This document shows, piece after piece, positions 1 to 8,420 of a stretch of 50,620 nt of DNA. The notes under the pieces were generated by a model. The model made no database searches. It was not told the DNA's origin and saw nothing but the letters and a program-made list of their open reading frames with translations. A program made the position numbers and the translations under genes. Origin of the DNA: Lachnospiraceae bacterium (GTDB lineage Bacteria > Bacillota > Clostridia > Lachnospirales > Lachnospiraceae). Each line of letters begins with the position of its first letter. Positions within the stretch are counted from its first letter, which is position 1. The stretch spans positions 1-50,620 of the forward strand of contig BLLU01000289.1 in NCBI GenBank assembly GCA_011959105.1, read 5' to 3'.

Positions 1-23
1 AAACGGAGCCGTTGCTCCGGCAG
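1..23 (-). terminator. Hairpin, possible terminator cut by window edge
   Basis: Read on the minus strand, CGGAGC-AACG-GCTCCG forms a 6-bp stem with a tetraloop, followed by TTT at the window end. It could terminate mecA, or belong to the insertion sequence end proposed for 1-54. The T-tract runs off the window, so its length is unknown. Confidence 0.4.
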
Positions 24-54
24 ATTATTCATCTACTTTTGCAACAGCCCCTTA
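1..54. mobile_element. Possible insertion sequence end at window edge
   Basis: The bases at 39-54 read CTTTTGCAACAGCCCC. On the other strand this begins GGGGCTGTTGCAAAAG, which resembles terminal inverted repeats of IS1182-like and related insertion sequences (recalled, not searched). A compact hairpin at 4-19 could be the terminator of a transposase gene outside the window. The mecA stop codon follows only a few bases later. No transposase is visible, so this is an inference from a short motif. Confidence 0.35.
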
Positions 55-60
55 TTTACC

Positions 61-801
61 CTATAGCCTCAGCCTGGCCAACGCTTTCTGGCCGATCAGA
101 CATTCCCCATGTTCCTCCAGATAGGCCAGCTTATCCTCCCCGGCCGCATAGAGTTCACCGAACTCCAGGGCCTGTATACTGGCCCTGCTGTAACGCTCAT
201 AGGATGCACCGCCCCGTTCCAGATACAGGTAATATGTATCCCCCTCCCGGTATAGCCTGCTGGCCACCCGCAGGTTTCTGGGAAGCATACCCGCATAGGC
301 GCAGAGGCTGCGCATGCTGGCAAATCGGAAAATGGCAAACCGGGGTTTCTCAGGTTCTGCCTGGGGCTTTGCAGAGGAACCGTCCTCCTGCTTCTGTTCC
401 GGCGAAGCCTCCCCGGCCGCGCCCTGGGCTGCCGTCACCATGGCCTGGGCCAGCAATCCCGCGATGGTGGAACCGTCCAGTCCCAGCTTTTCCTTCAGAA
501 TCCGCCGCATCTCTCTGAGATATCCTATGAGATTCGCACTGTTTTTGATGTCCTCCGGCGTCTTTTCCGTAAAAGTCAATATCATGCCCTGATCCGGCAG
601 CACCATAATCTGCAGGTCGAAAGCAAACCTGGGGGGTTTGTAATCCACCTCTTCCACGGCATGGGCCATAATCTCTTCCACCACTTCCCTGGCCTTGTCA
701 CTGCGCGTCACAAAATCCTTATATGAAATGTCATACTGCTCCAACTCTTCGTTGGAGAGAAAGCATTTTACCGTTTTTTCATCCACTCTCTCAATCTTCA
801 T
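61..801 (-). CDS. mecA: Adaptor protein MecA
   Basis: MecA is a cytosolic adaptor that hands substrates to the ClpC/ClpP protease; in Bacillus it controls competence through ComK. The N-terminus (MKIERVDEKTVKCFLSNEEL) and the following acidic stretch match the family's substrate-binding domain. The C-terminal half, with its alternating Tyr/Leu-rich strands, fits the ClpC-binding domain. A poorly conserved Gln/Glu-rich linker near residues 125-150 separates them. I chose the ATG at 801 over one 12 bases upstream, because AGAAAGG sits 13 bases before it but only 1 base before the upstream codon. The product is 246 residues, slightly longer than B. subtilis MecA. It is the last gene of a minus-strand series. 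Confidence 0.88.
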   Translation of the reverse strand: MKIERVDEKTVKCFLSNEELEQYDISYKDFVTRSDKAREVVEEIMAHAVEEVDYKPPRFAFDLQIMVLPDQGMILTFTEKTPEDIKNSANLIGYLREMRRILKEKLGLDGSTIAGLLAQAMVTAAQGAAGEASPEQKQEDGSSAKPQAEPEKPRFAIFRFASMRSLCAYAGMLPRNLRVASRLYREGDTYYLYLERGGASYERYSRASIQALEFGELYAAGEDKLAYLEEHGECLIGQKALARLRL

Positions 802-852
802 ACGCCATATCATACCTTTCTGAGCCTATTTTAACAGATGCATGGCATAAAG

Positions 853-2499
853 TCAAATTTTCCTTTTTCCTCCGCGCCGCAGGCAGGCCTCCCCCACTCC
901 CAGAAGCAGAAACACCGCCGATGTGCTCATAACCTGTTGGAAGCTGAAAACATTATTCACCGTATAGGCCAGGATTCCCATGCCCGCGGCCCCGGCCAGC
1001 GCATCCTTACGGCCGGCCTTCAGGCAGCGGTATATGGCAGTCAGCATAAGGCCTATATATCCCACCGCTCCCAGGATGCCCTCGTTGATCAGTACGGTCA
1101 GCCATTCATTGTGGGCATTGGTCAGCATCAGTCTGCCGAAATACCCCTCCACCATGCTTTTCAACGCCGGATTAACACCGCTGTGGATATACTGGGCCAT
1201 GGCGTCCGGACCCACGCCCATCAGCTTCCCCGCCAGGTCCTGATCTAAAAAGCAGGTCAGCCCCGCCGTCCAGGTAATGCCCCGGTTGCTGCCCCAGGCG
1301 GCATTGAAATTGAACGCGCCCAGTTTCGACAAGGCTCCGATACTGCCCGGGCGCCCGGTGTTGACCGCCAGCAAAATGACATAAGCCACTGCCGCCGCGC
1401 CCGCCGCCGCCCAGGCAGCAATGCCCAGCAGGGACCAGGCCCCCGGCCGGAAACGCCCGGCCCGGCAGCTTCGCCATACCAGAAACAAACATGCCAGGGA
1501 GACCCCCATCATGAAAAAGGGCAGCGGGGAGAGGGTCAGCAGATCCGTGGTACCCTCGGTATAGGTGATGGCCTGGGGCCAGATCCGCCGGACGGCCCAG
1601 GTAAACAGGCATACCCCGGAGAGCAGGACGCATCCCTCCCAAAATCGCTGCAGCTTCTCCCCGTCCCTCATAGACAGCAGATAAAAGACCCCCGCCAGGA
1701 GCAGCAGCGCCACAATACCGCTGCTGCTGCCCTGGGTCACCAGAGAGGCCAGCCCGATCCCCAGAATAAAGACCCCCGCCCTATGTAACCACTTCTTTCC
1801 CGAACGCTCCTGCCACAGGTAATAGGCTATTGCCGACAGCACTGTCACCAGATAACCGCAATACCAGTTGATATTACCGATGGTGGAGATATACTGCGGA
1901 CCCGCCGCTTCCATGTCCAGCGGATACAGGCCAAAGCGGTTCAGGTATCCCAGCAGAGCCACCATCCCCAGGGCAGGCGCCCACAGTCCCACAATCCAGC
2001 CCTTCCTCTGCCACAGACGGGAAACCATAAAGTAAATCCCCAAAAACAACAGTTGTGTCAGAAAACCCAGATACCAGCCGGAAGCCCCGTAAAACACATC
2101 TCCCCACTCTGTCTCCTCCGGAAAGGAAGTATGCAGATAGGAGCCCGTCACAGCCGCCAGATAGAGCACCGCCATCAGATCCGTAACGGACAGAAACGGC
2201 CCATCCCCTTTGTCATGCTTTTCCCCCAAAAACCGTCTTGCCCCGAGGCAGAGCAGATACAGAGCCGCCAGGGGCAGCACCACCTTACAGGCCGTCAGGC
2301 TGGCGGAACGGAAAAACAGACATTTCTCCGTTCCGATATGTCGGTATCCCGTCCGGGTGGTGTACAGCGGCAGCACCACCATCAAGACCACCATGTACAG
2401 GCTGGTCGCCACATCCAGCAGCTCCCGCAGGATCCTGCAGAGACGCTCTATGACGGAGGGCCTTCCTTCTTTATTTGTCTTACTGATTAAACGGCTCAT
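853..2499 (-). CDS. O-antigen ligase / Wzy-like multipass membrane protein
   Basis: A protein of about 548 residues with roughly a dozen hydrophobic segments. The C-terminal third contains a large loop around GVGPDAMAQYIH and then NAHNEWLTVLINEGILGAVGY. This His/Asn-His-Glu pattern followed by a membrane segment is typical of the Wzy_C (O-antigen ligase) domain. Such proteins join or polymerise lipid-linked glycans outside the membrane; in a Gram-positive the acceptor may be a teichoic acid or exopolysaccharide, which the sequence does not reveal. The start is uncertain. The ATG at 2499 has AGAGGA 5 bases upstream, while an ATG at 2517 has only a weak site. No other glycan genes are adjacent. 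Confidence 0.75.
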   Translation of the reverse strand: MSRLISKTNKEGRPSVIERLCRILRELLDVATSLYMVVLMVVLPLYTTRTGYRHIGTEKCLFFRSASLTACKVVLPLAALYLLCLGARRFLGEKHDKGDGPFLSVTDLMAVLYLAAVTGSYLHTSFPEETEWGDVFYGASGWYLGFLTQLLFLGIYFMVSRLWQRKGWIVGLWAPALGMVALLGYLNRFGLYPLDMEAAGPQYISTIGNINWYCGYLVTVLSAIAYYLWQERSGKKWLHRAGVFILGIGLASLVTQGSSSGIVALLLLAGVFYLLSMRDGEKLQRFWEGCVLLSGVCLFTWAVRRIWPQAITYTEGTTDLLTLSPLPFFMMGVSLACLFLVWRSCRAGRFRPGAWSLLGIAAWAAAGAAAVAYVILLAVNTGRPGSIGALSKLGAFNFNAAWGSNRGITWTAGLTCFLDQDLAGKLMGVGPDAMAQYIHSGVNPALKSMVEGYFGRLMLTNAHNEWLTVLINEGILGAVGYIGLMLTAIYRCLKAGRKDALAGAAGMGILAYTVNNVFSFQQVMSTSAVFLLLGVGEACLRRGGKRKI

Positions 2500-2617
2500 G
2501 GCCTTCCTCTTCTCCATCGCTTTTTCTCTATAGTGTACTATATCTATGGAAAAAAACCAATCCCCCAAACGGCTTTCCCGGCAAAAAAGAAAGAGACAAC
2601 CCCATGGGGGGCCAGAC

Positions 2618-3670
2618 TCACCGGGCAGACTCCCGCGTCCGCCGCTGCAGGCTCTGCCAACTCTGGTATATGATCATAAAGCCCAGAGGCCCCTTTATAA
2701 TCCCCCACAGGCCGAACAGCCGGATTCCCGCATAAACCGCCGTGAGCACGGCAATGGGGGAAATCCCCATACGCTTACCGATCAGCCGGGGTTCCAGCGT
2801 CTCCCGGAGAAACACACAGGCCGCGTAAAGCACCAGACAAACCACCGCTCTGCCGTATGAGCCCTGGAACAACTGCACCAGCGCCAGAGGCATCAGCACA
2901 ATGCCCGTGCCGATAAAGGGCAGCGCGTCCAGGAGTCCCGCCAGCATGCCCCACAAAGCCCCATGCCGGATGCCGCCAAGGCCCAGTACCACTCCCGCCG
3001 CCAGGGATATGACAGCCATGATCACCACCTGGGCCTTAACAAATGTGGCGATATAACGAATAACGCCGCAGATCACTTCCAGCAGCACATGAAATTCCTC
3101 CCGGTCCAGCAGATTGTTCATAATCCGATCATAATCCTTGGCCAGCAGGATTGCCGCAATGATAAAAGTTACCAGGAATCCCCCCAGCAGGGCCAGTTTT
3201 TTCAGATATTGCAGGGAACCGGACAGCATGCCCGCCGCTCCTTCCGTCTGCAGATAGTCCATCCATTCCCCCAGCCGCGCCAGCAGCGTGGACTCCAGAT
3301 ATTCCCCGTCGATCCCCAGCACTTCTCCGATGGAGGCGCTTCCTTTCTGAATCAGTTCCTCCAGTTCCTGTTCCACCGCCTCCAGCTGTCCCACCCACTC
3401 CGGCAGACTGCCCACAGCCCAGGAAAACAGCACCCATACCAGCACCGCCAGAAGACTTACCCCCAGAAGCAGCAAAAGGACGGCCCCAACCTGACGGTGG
3501 ATATGAAACTTTGCCTGCAATTTTTTCAGAAACGGGCCGAAGATGGTAACGAACAGCATGGCCACAAGAATGGGGGAGAACAGCGGCGTGAGATATTGCA
3601 GAAAAAAATACACCACTGCCGTAAGCAGCAATAGTGTAAGGATTTTACTCTGTCTGATCTTCTCCAGCAT
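2618..3670 (-). CDS. AI-2E family transporter (YtvI/PerM-like)
   Basis: A 350-residue integral membrane protein with the family layout: two N-terminal membrane helices, a third near residue 60-80, a soluble Glu-rich segment (about 90-150), then a cluster of helices to the C-terminus. The motif FIGTGIVLMPLALVQLFQG and the ending with RLIGKRMGISPIAVL are characteristic. E. coli TqsA of this family exports autoinducer-2, but many members are Na+/H+ antiporters or sporulation proteins, so AI-2 export cannot be assumed although luxS lies 10 kb away. The start ATG at 3670 has GGAGG five bases upstream; a GTG two codons earlier lies inside that binding site. Confidence 0.85.
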   Translation of the reverse strand: MLEKIRQSKILTLLLLTAVVYFFLQYLTPLFSPILVAMLFVTIFGPFLKKLQAKFHIHRQVGAVLLLLLGVSLLAVLVWVLFSWAVGSLPEWVGQLEAVEQELEELIQKGSASIGEVLGIDGEYLESTLLARLGEWMDYLQTEGAAGMLSGSLQYLKKLALLGGFLVTFIIAAILLAKDYDRIMNNLLDREEFHVLLEVICGVIRYIATFVKAQVVIMAVISLAAGVVLGLGGIRHGALWGMLAGLLDALPFIGTGIVLMPLALVQLFQGSYGRAVVCLVLYAACVFLRETLEPRLIGKRMGISPIAVLTAVYAGIRLFGLWGIIKGPLGFMIIYQSWQSLQRRTRESAR

Positions 3671-3745
3671 ACCCACCTCCGCTCTGCGCAGGCCGCCCCC
3701 GGGGCTCCGGCGCCTCTTCGGTTAGTATGTGGAAATAGAAACTTT

Positions 3746-4393
3746 TTATTCGGCCCAGTCCGGGACAATCTCATGGGAAATCTCCCGCCCGGTGACGGGA
3801 TGCCGCAGCCGGATGCCGCAGGCGCACAAAGCCACATGTCGGATGCCCATGCGTCTGCTCTCCTCCAGGCTTTCATGGGTGCCATACTTTCGGTCTCCCA
3901 GAATGGGCGTCCCCCCATGGGAAAGCTGACAGCGAATCTGGTGAAAACGGCCCGTTTCAATCATAATGTCCAGGCAGCTGTGGTTTTCCCCGACCGGCCG
4001 TCTGACCCGGTATCGCAGCACCGCCTTCCGTGCTCCCGGATCCTGCATGGATACCACCCGGGACAGACTTCCCTCCTTACGCAGATAATCCTCCAGCCGG
4101 CCGCTCTCCCGGGAGGGCCGCCCATAGACCAGCGCACAGTAATTCTTCTGCAGAACGCCTTCTGCCAGCTGACGGCTCAGCACTGCCGCCGCCTGTTTGC
4201 TTCGGGCGAACACCAGCAATCCCTCCACGGGCTGGTCCAGCCGGTGAACAATGCCCAGGTATCCACCGTCCAGATGCTTTTTCAATTCACTGACCACGTC
4301 CGGTTCCAGGACACTGGCGGACTGGGTGGCCAAGCCCGCCGGTTTATGGCAGATCAGGATATCCCGGTCCTCATAGACGATCCTTGTTTTCAT
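3746..4393 (-). CDS. RluA-family RNA pseudouridine synthase
   Basis: This 215-residue cytosolic enzyme isomerises specific uridines in rRNA or tRNA. The family signature GIVHRLDQPVEGLLVFA carries the catalytic aspartate at about residue 53 (RLD). A later ETGRFHQIRCQLSHGGTPIL stretch matches the conserved RluA-type C-terminal motif. There is no N-terminal S4 domain, so it is the short form like RluA/YqcB rather than RluD. Its ATG overlaps the TGA of the upstream DegV gene by four bases (ATGA), which suggests translational coupling. The target uridine cannot be predicted. Confidence 0.88.
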   Translation of the reverse strand: MKTRIVYEDRDILICHKPAGLATQSASVLEPDVVSELKKHLDGGYLGIVHRLDQPVEGLLVFARSKQAAAVLSRQLAEGVLQKNYCALVYGRPSRESGRLEDYLRKEGSLSRVVSMQDPGARKAVLRYRVRRPVGENHSCLDIMIETGRFHQIRCQLSHGGTPILGDRKYGTHESLEESRRMGIRHVALCACGIRLRHPVTGREISHEIVPDWAE

Positions 4394-5277
4394 TCCGTCC
4401 TCTCATCCCCCCAGAAAAACAGGGCCACCGTGCCGGGGCCGGTATGACTGCCGATGGTGGTGCCGATATCGTTAATCTCCACCCTGCCCTGCATCCCGGG
4501 GAAGGCCGCCTCCACCAAATCCGCCACGGCTCTGGCGTCCTCCATGCAGGCCGACTGGGAGATATAACATTTGCCGCTGTATTCCCCGCCGTTCTGGGCG
4601 TGTTCCTTCATCTTATCCACGGTGGCCTGTATCACCTTCCGCTTGGTGCGGACTTTTGCCCTGTTGATCAGCCGCCCCTGGTTATCCACATTCAGCAGAG
4701 GACAGATATTCAGCATACTGCCCACAATTCCCGCCGCTTTTGACACCCGGCCGCCCCGGATCAGATAGGTCAGATCACTGGTAAAAAACCAGTGCTGCAG
4801 TTTCAGTTTATTATCCTCCGCCCAGTGGTACAACTCCTCCACGCCCATGCCGCCGTCCCGCAGGTCCGCCAGTTTATCCATCAGCAGGCCATAGCCGGAG
4901 GAAGCCGCCAGAGAGTCCACCACAAAAATCCTGCGGTCCGGGTATTTTTCCAGCAGGGAATCCCTGGCGATCAGGGCGGAATTGATGGTGCCGGAAATAC
5001 CGCTGGACAGAGTCAGGTGCAGGATGTCTCTGCCCTCTTTCAGAAAACCCTCGAAGTACTGCTCATACTCCTCCACATTGATCTGAGAAGTCCTGGTATC
5101 CGCTCCCTGGGCCATGGCCTCATAGAAATCCGAAAGCGGCATGGATTTACCCAGATCATCCATATACTGCTGCCCTGCCAGTTCAAAATGAAAACAAATA
5201 TAGTGAATATCCCGCTCCCGAAGCTGTTCCTCACGCAGATCCACCGTGGAACTGCAGCTTAAAATATACTCGCTCAT
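4390..5277 (-). CDS. DegV family fatty-acid-binding protein
   Basis: DegV proteins bind a fatty acid between two alpha/beta domains; FakB members present it to the kinase FakA for phosphorylation. Visible hallmarks are the N-terminal ILSCSSTVDL strand, a TSQINVEEYEQYF segment carrying the conserved T-S-Q, LTLSSGISGTINSA (Ser-rich carboxylate-binding loop), VDSLAASSGYGLL, and the C-terminal IGTTIGSHTGPGTVALFFWG with the conserved H-x-GPG. At 295 residues it is full length. The start has a strong GAGGGGGAG site. It lies downstream of the two-component genes and overlaps the pseudouridine synthase by ATGA. A FakA partner is not in the window. Confidence 0.88.
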   Translation of the reverse strand: MSEYILSCSSTVDLREEQLRERDIHYICFHFELAGQQYMDDLGKSMPLSDFYEAMAQGADTRTSQINVEEYEQYFEGFLKEGRDILHLTLSSGISGTINSALIARDSLLEKYPDRRIFVVDSLAASSGYGLLMDKLADLRDGGMGVEELYHWAEDNKLKLQHWFFTSDLTYLIRGGRVSKAAGIVGSMLNICPLLNVDNQGRLINRAKVRTKRKVIQATVDKMKEHAQNGGEYSGKCYISQSACMEDARAVADLVEAAFPGMQGRVEINDIGTTIGSHTGPGTVALFFWGDERTE

Positions 5278-5362
5278 CTTAACTCCCCCTCACTTTTCCG
5301 GCCTTTCAGCCTGTCTCTCCGCGTCTGCCGGGCCGGTCTGCCCGGCCCCTTATGCAGACCGC

Positions 5363-6055
5363 CTATACCTTGAAACGATATCCCACACCCCAGATGGTCT
5401 CAATATACTGAGGCTTGGCGGTGTCTGCCTCCACCTTCTCCCGGATCTTTTTGATATGCACCGTGACGGTGGCAATATCCCCGATGGAATCCATATCCCA
5501 GATTTCCCGGAACAATTCTTCCTTGGTAAACACATGATTGGGATTCTCCGCCAGGAATGTGAGCAGTTCAAACTCCTTGGTAGTAAAGGTCTTTTCCACA
5601 CCGTCCACATATACCCGGCGGGCCGTCTTGTCAATGCGGATCCCCCGGATTTCCACAATATCGTTCTGAGCCCGCTGGCTGGTCCCCACCAGCCGCTCAT
5701 ACCGGGCCATATGGGCTTTCACCCGGGCCACCAGCTCACTGGGGCTGAAAGGCTTGGTCATATAATCGTCCGCTCCCAGACCCAGGCCACGGATCTTGTC
5801 AATGTCGTCCTTCTTGGCCGAGACCATCAGAATCGGTACATTCTTTTTCTCCCGGATCCGCTTGCATACCTCGAAGCCGTCCATCTCGGGCAGCATCAGG
5901 TCCAGAATAATCAAATCATAATCCCCCGTCAGCGCCGCCTGCAGCCCCTGGTCTCCCCGGTTGCAGATATCCACCTGGAAATCGCTGAGTTCCAGATAGT
6001 CCTTTTCCAGGTCTGCTATGACCTCCTCGTCCTCGATAATTAATATCCTGCTCAT
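5363..6055 (-). CDS. OmpR/PhoB-type response regulator
   Basis: A 230-residue transcription factor. The receiver domain (1-120) has acidic residues at 9-11, the phosphoacceptor D52 in LIILDLMLPEMDG, S79 and K101 in the KPF motif. The winged-helix DNA-binding domain (about 130-230) ends with the usual YIETIWGVGYRFKV. The ATG at 6055 is preceded by GCAGGG at a 7-base spacing; a TTG further upstream has no good site. The cognate histidine kinase lies immediately upstream, so the kinase is transcribed first, the reverse of the common order. The gap between them contains five 15-bp tandem repeats. Targets are unknown. Confidence 0.93.
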   Translation of the reverse strand: MSRILIIEDEEVIADLEKDYLELSDFQVDICNRGDQGLQAALTGDYDLIILDLMLPEMDGFEVCKRIREKKNVPILMVSAKKDDIDKIRGLGLGADDYMTKPFSPSELVARVKAHMARYERLVGTSQRAQNDIVEIRGIRIDKTARRVYVDGVEKTFTTKEFELLTFLAENPNHVFTKEELFREIWDMDSIGDIATVTVHIKKIREKVEADTAKPQYIETIWGVGYRFKV

Positions 6056-6085
6056 ATCTATACCCTGCCTTTCCAATCTGTTCTT

Positions 6086-6160
6086 AATGTGCCTGCTATT
6101 AATGTCCCTGCTCTTGATGTCTTTGCTTTTGATGTCTTTGCTCTTAATGTCCCTGCTATT
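6086..6160. repeat. Five tandem 15-bp repeats between kinase and regulator
   Basis: Five head-to-tail units start at 6086, 6101, 6116, 6131 and 6146; two of them read AATGTCCCTGCTCTT and AATGTCCCTGCTATT on the plus strand. On the transcribed minus strand the outer units carry AGCAGGGACAT, which resembles the GGCAGGG ribosome binding site of the downstream regulator gene. The array fills most of the 127-base gap between the two genes. Whether it affects translation of the regulator is unknown. Confidence 0.85.
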
Positions 6161-6182
6161 AACGACCGCTCCGCCTGGGATA

Positions 6183-7661
6183 TCACTCGTTTTGCAGTTC
6201 CTTATATTTGCGGATCACGAAATGCATGCATGTGCCTTCGCCCTCCCGGCTGGTGGCCCAGATGTAGCCGCCGTGATCCTCAATGATTTTCTTCACGATG
6301 GACAAACCGATGCCGCTGCCTCCCTGCAGAGAATTCCTGGAGGCGTCCGTCCGGAAGAAACGTTCAAAGATCCGGCCCAGATCCTTCTGGGCAATTCCCT
6401 TACCGTTGTCCTCGATCTCCACCCGCACGGAATCCAGTTCGTCCAGGATCCGAATGTCGATGACCCCCTGCTGTTTGTCCATATACTTCACGCTGTTGCT
6501 GATGATATTGTTGATAACCTTTTTCATCTGTTCCGGATCCGCTATGACCAGCGTGTCCTGATCCACCAGATTGGTGTAGTTGAGTTGGATATTCTTGGAC
6601 TCCAGATCCAGCCCCACCTCCTCCACACAGTCTCCGAAATAATCCGACACATTAATCCGATGGAAATTGTAGGGAACTCTGTGGCTGTCTATGCCGGAGT
6701 ATGTGGTCAACTCATTGATCAGCCGGTCCATATCATTAGCCTTATTATATATGGTCTTTATATATTTGTCCATCTTTTCCGGCGTGTCCGCCACACCGTC
6801 CATAATGCCTTCCACATAGCCCTTGATGGCGGTGATGGGGGTTTTCAGATCATGGGAGATGTTGCTTACCAATTCCCTGTTCTTCTTCTCCTGCTCCGCA
6901 CTCTCCTCCGTGTTTTCCTTCAGACGCAGCCGCATATCCTCATAATTGCGGTACAGGTCGCCGATCTCACCTCCGGATTTGGTCTGCAGAATATACTCGA
7001 AATTGCCCTCCTTGATTTTGGTCATGGCCACGTTCAGTTCGTTGACGGGCCGGAACACCTCTTTGTGGATCCACTGGGTCAGCATAAGACTGGTGAAAAT
7101 CAGAATCAGCACAATGGCGATTAACATGTCAATCAGCAGCCGACGGGAAATCAGGGAATTGATCTTCATGACCACAAACAGGCTGCCCTCCGAACCGTCC
7201 CTGAAACGAAAGTCAATCTGCTTCACATATTTATCCATCTCGCTGAAATAAAAACCCGTGCCCTCCTCCAGGTCTCCCTCGCCGAATTCGGGAAGCAGCG
7301 GGAAAATCTGTTCAGCCGCCTCCTGATTGCCCGCATAATATATCTCGTTATTCCTGCGCACCAGCAGGTAGGCGGATTTGGAATGGAGCAGGCCTCCCAT
7401 TTTCTCCAGATAGTTTCGGTCCTCCAGCAGGGACACGTCCAATTCCGCCTGGGCGGATAACTGCTGGTAGACACTGTCCGCATGGCCGGTAAAATTCCCC
7501 ACCGATTCCGATATCATGGCAAAGTCCAGATTCTGGATACTCACTCCCGGCTGGGCATTCATCAGATAGACGCCGATAACGCAGAAAGCCAGAGCCGTCA
7601 GCAGCAGCGGCAGAAAAACGATGGTGGCAAAAGTAACTTTAAGCCTTGTTTTAAACTTCAT
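6183..7661 (-). CDS. Membrane sensor histidine kinase
   Basis: A 492-residue kinase. TM1 is at about 10-34, an extracytoplasmic sensor region at 35-172, TM2 at about 173-196, HAMP at 197-249, and the dimerisation/phosphoacceptor domain contains H270 in NISHDLKTPITAIKGY. The ATPase domain shows the N box (NNIISNSVKYM), G1 (EDNGKGI) and G2 (GGSGIGLSIV). All catalytic elements look intact. The ATG at 7661 has GGGGGAT just upstream; the reading frame stays open to 7724 but lacks a better site. It phosphorylates the response regulator encoded directly downstream. The input signal is unknown; the extracellular domain is not one I recognise. Confidence 0.93.
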   Translation of the reverse strand: MKFKTRLKVTFATIVFLPLLLTALAFCVIGVYLMNAQPGVSIQNLDFAMISESVGNFTGHADSVYQQLSAQAELDVSLLEDRNYLEKMGGLLHSKSAYLLVRRNNEIYYAGNQEAAEQIFPLLPEFGEGDLEEGTGFYFSEMDKYVKQIDFRFRDGSEGSLFVVMKINSLISRRLLIDMLIAIVLILIFTSLMLTQWIHKEVFRPVNELNVAMTKIKEGNFEYILQTKSGGEIGDLYRNYEDMRLRLKENTEESAEQEKKNRELVSNISHDLKTPITAIKGYVEGIMDGVADTPEKMDKYIKTIYNKANDMDRLINELTTYSGIDSHRVPYNFHRINVSDYFGDCVEEVGLDLESKNIQLNYTNLVDQDTLVIADPEQMKKVINNIISNSVKYMDKQQGVIDIRILDELDSVRVEIEDNGKGIAQKDLGRIFERFFRTDASRNSLQGGSGIGLSIVKKIIEDHGGYIWATSREGEGTCMHFVIRKYKELQNE

Positions 7662-7746
7662 AATATCCCCCAGACGGACCCGGACCGGCAGCCGTTTTTC
7701 CATATGCCCTGCCGTCCCGGGCACAAGCCGTTCTTAATGATAATTC

Positions 7747-7777
7747 AGTATATCATATATCTTTCGCCAATGTGTAA
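7747..7777 (-). promoter_or_regulatory. Possible promoter of the kinase-regulator operon
   Basis: On the minus strand TTACAC (7777-7772) and TATACT (7752-7747) are separated by 19 bases, which is longer than ideal. The -10 matches consensus at five of six positions. It lies about 85 bases before the kinase start codon. Confidence 0.35.
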
Positions 7778-7825
7778 AAACATACGAATATGTTCATAAA
7801 AAAAATCTAAAGTTTAAAAATATTC

Positions 7826-7871
7826 TTGACATCCTGGCAAAATTTGTTATACTAAAACAGTAATCGTTACT
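7826..7871 (+). promoter_or_regulatory. perR promoter with overlapping palindromic operator
   Basis: TTGACA at 7826-7831 and TATACT at 7848-7853, spaced by 16 bases, form a near-consensus sigma-A promoter. The perfect inverted repeat AGTAA-TCG-TTACT at 7859-7871 covers the expected transcription start. Fur/PerR family genes are often autoregulated through AT-rich palindromes in this position, so the repeat is a candidate self-operator. It is not a close match to the Bacillus PerR box. Confidence 0.65.
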
Positions 7872-7896
7872 AATATTGATTTGGAGGAGAGCCGAC

Positions 7897-8322
7897 ATGG
7901 CGCTGAAATATAGCAGACAGCGGGAAATGATTAAGGATTTCCTCATGGGACGTCGCGATCATCCCACGGCAGATATGGTTTACAGCAATGTAAAGCGGCA
8001 GAATCCGAACATCAGCCTGGGCACAGTATACCGCAACCTGACTCTGCTGGCGGACATGGGTGAGATCCGCAGACTGAGGCTGGGTGATGGAACGGACCAT
8101 TTCGACGGAGACACCTCTCCCCACTATCACTTCATCTGTAACACATGCGGCTGTGTGCAGGACTTACAGATGGACAGTCTCGATGGCATCCTGAATCTGG
8201 CAAGGCAGCGTTTCAGCGGGCAGATTACGGGGCATATGACCTATTTTTACGGAGTCTGCGCCGACTGTTCCCAAAGGAGCGAAGATAAGGGGCCGGAGGG
8301 AAACGATTACATCCGAGAGTAG
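7897..8322 (+). CDS. perR: Fur family regulator, PerR-like
   Basis: A 141-residue metal-dependent repressor. The N-terminal winged helix includes [17 protein letters not shown]. The metal-sensing part has H22 (DHPTAD), H68/D70, H76 and H78 (PHYHF) and D89. An Asp at this last position, rather than Glu, is the feature linked to peroxide sensing in PerR. Two CxxC pairs (C81/C84 and C121/C124) form the structural zinc site. The ATG at 7897 follows GGAGGAG at a 7-base spacing. The next gene encodes rubrerythrin, a classic PerR target in clostridia, which supports the assignment. A different Fur subfamily cannot be excluded without a tree. Confidence 0.8.
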   Translation: MALKYSRQREMIKDFLMGRRDHPTADMVYSNVKRQNPNISLGTVYRNLTLLADMGEIRRLRLGDGTDHFDGDTSPHYHFICNTCGCVQDLQMDSLDGILNLARQRFSGQITGHMTYFYGVCADCSQRSEDKGPEGNDYIRE

Positions 8323-8420
8323 TCCCACCTGTACGTATGGGGAGAACCGGCGCAGTTCGGGACGGATTCGGCGTTTTACAGGGGTTACACAATAATTTTA
8401 TCATAAAGGAGAGAAAAAGT

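Noticed and set aside
2618..3670. Firm call of an autoinducer-2 exporter because luxS is in the window
   Set aside because: The family is functionally mixed and the gene is 10 kb from luxS in a different transcription unit.
6086..6160. CRISPR-like array between kinase and regulator genes
   Set aside because: Units are only 15 bp and adjoin without spacers; no cas genes are present.
6018..7124. Plus-strand frame of 368 codons opposite the kinase gene
   Set aside because: It is a shadow of the kinase gene with a Leu/Met repeat caused by the 15-bp array; no ribosome binding site or recognisable domain.
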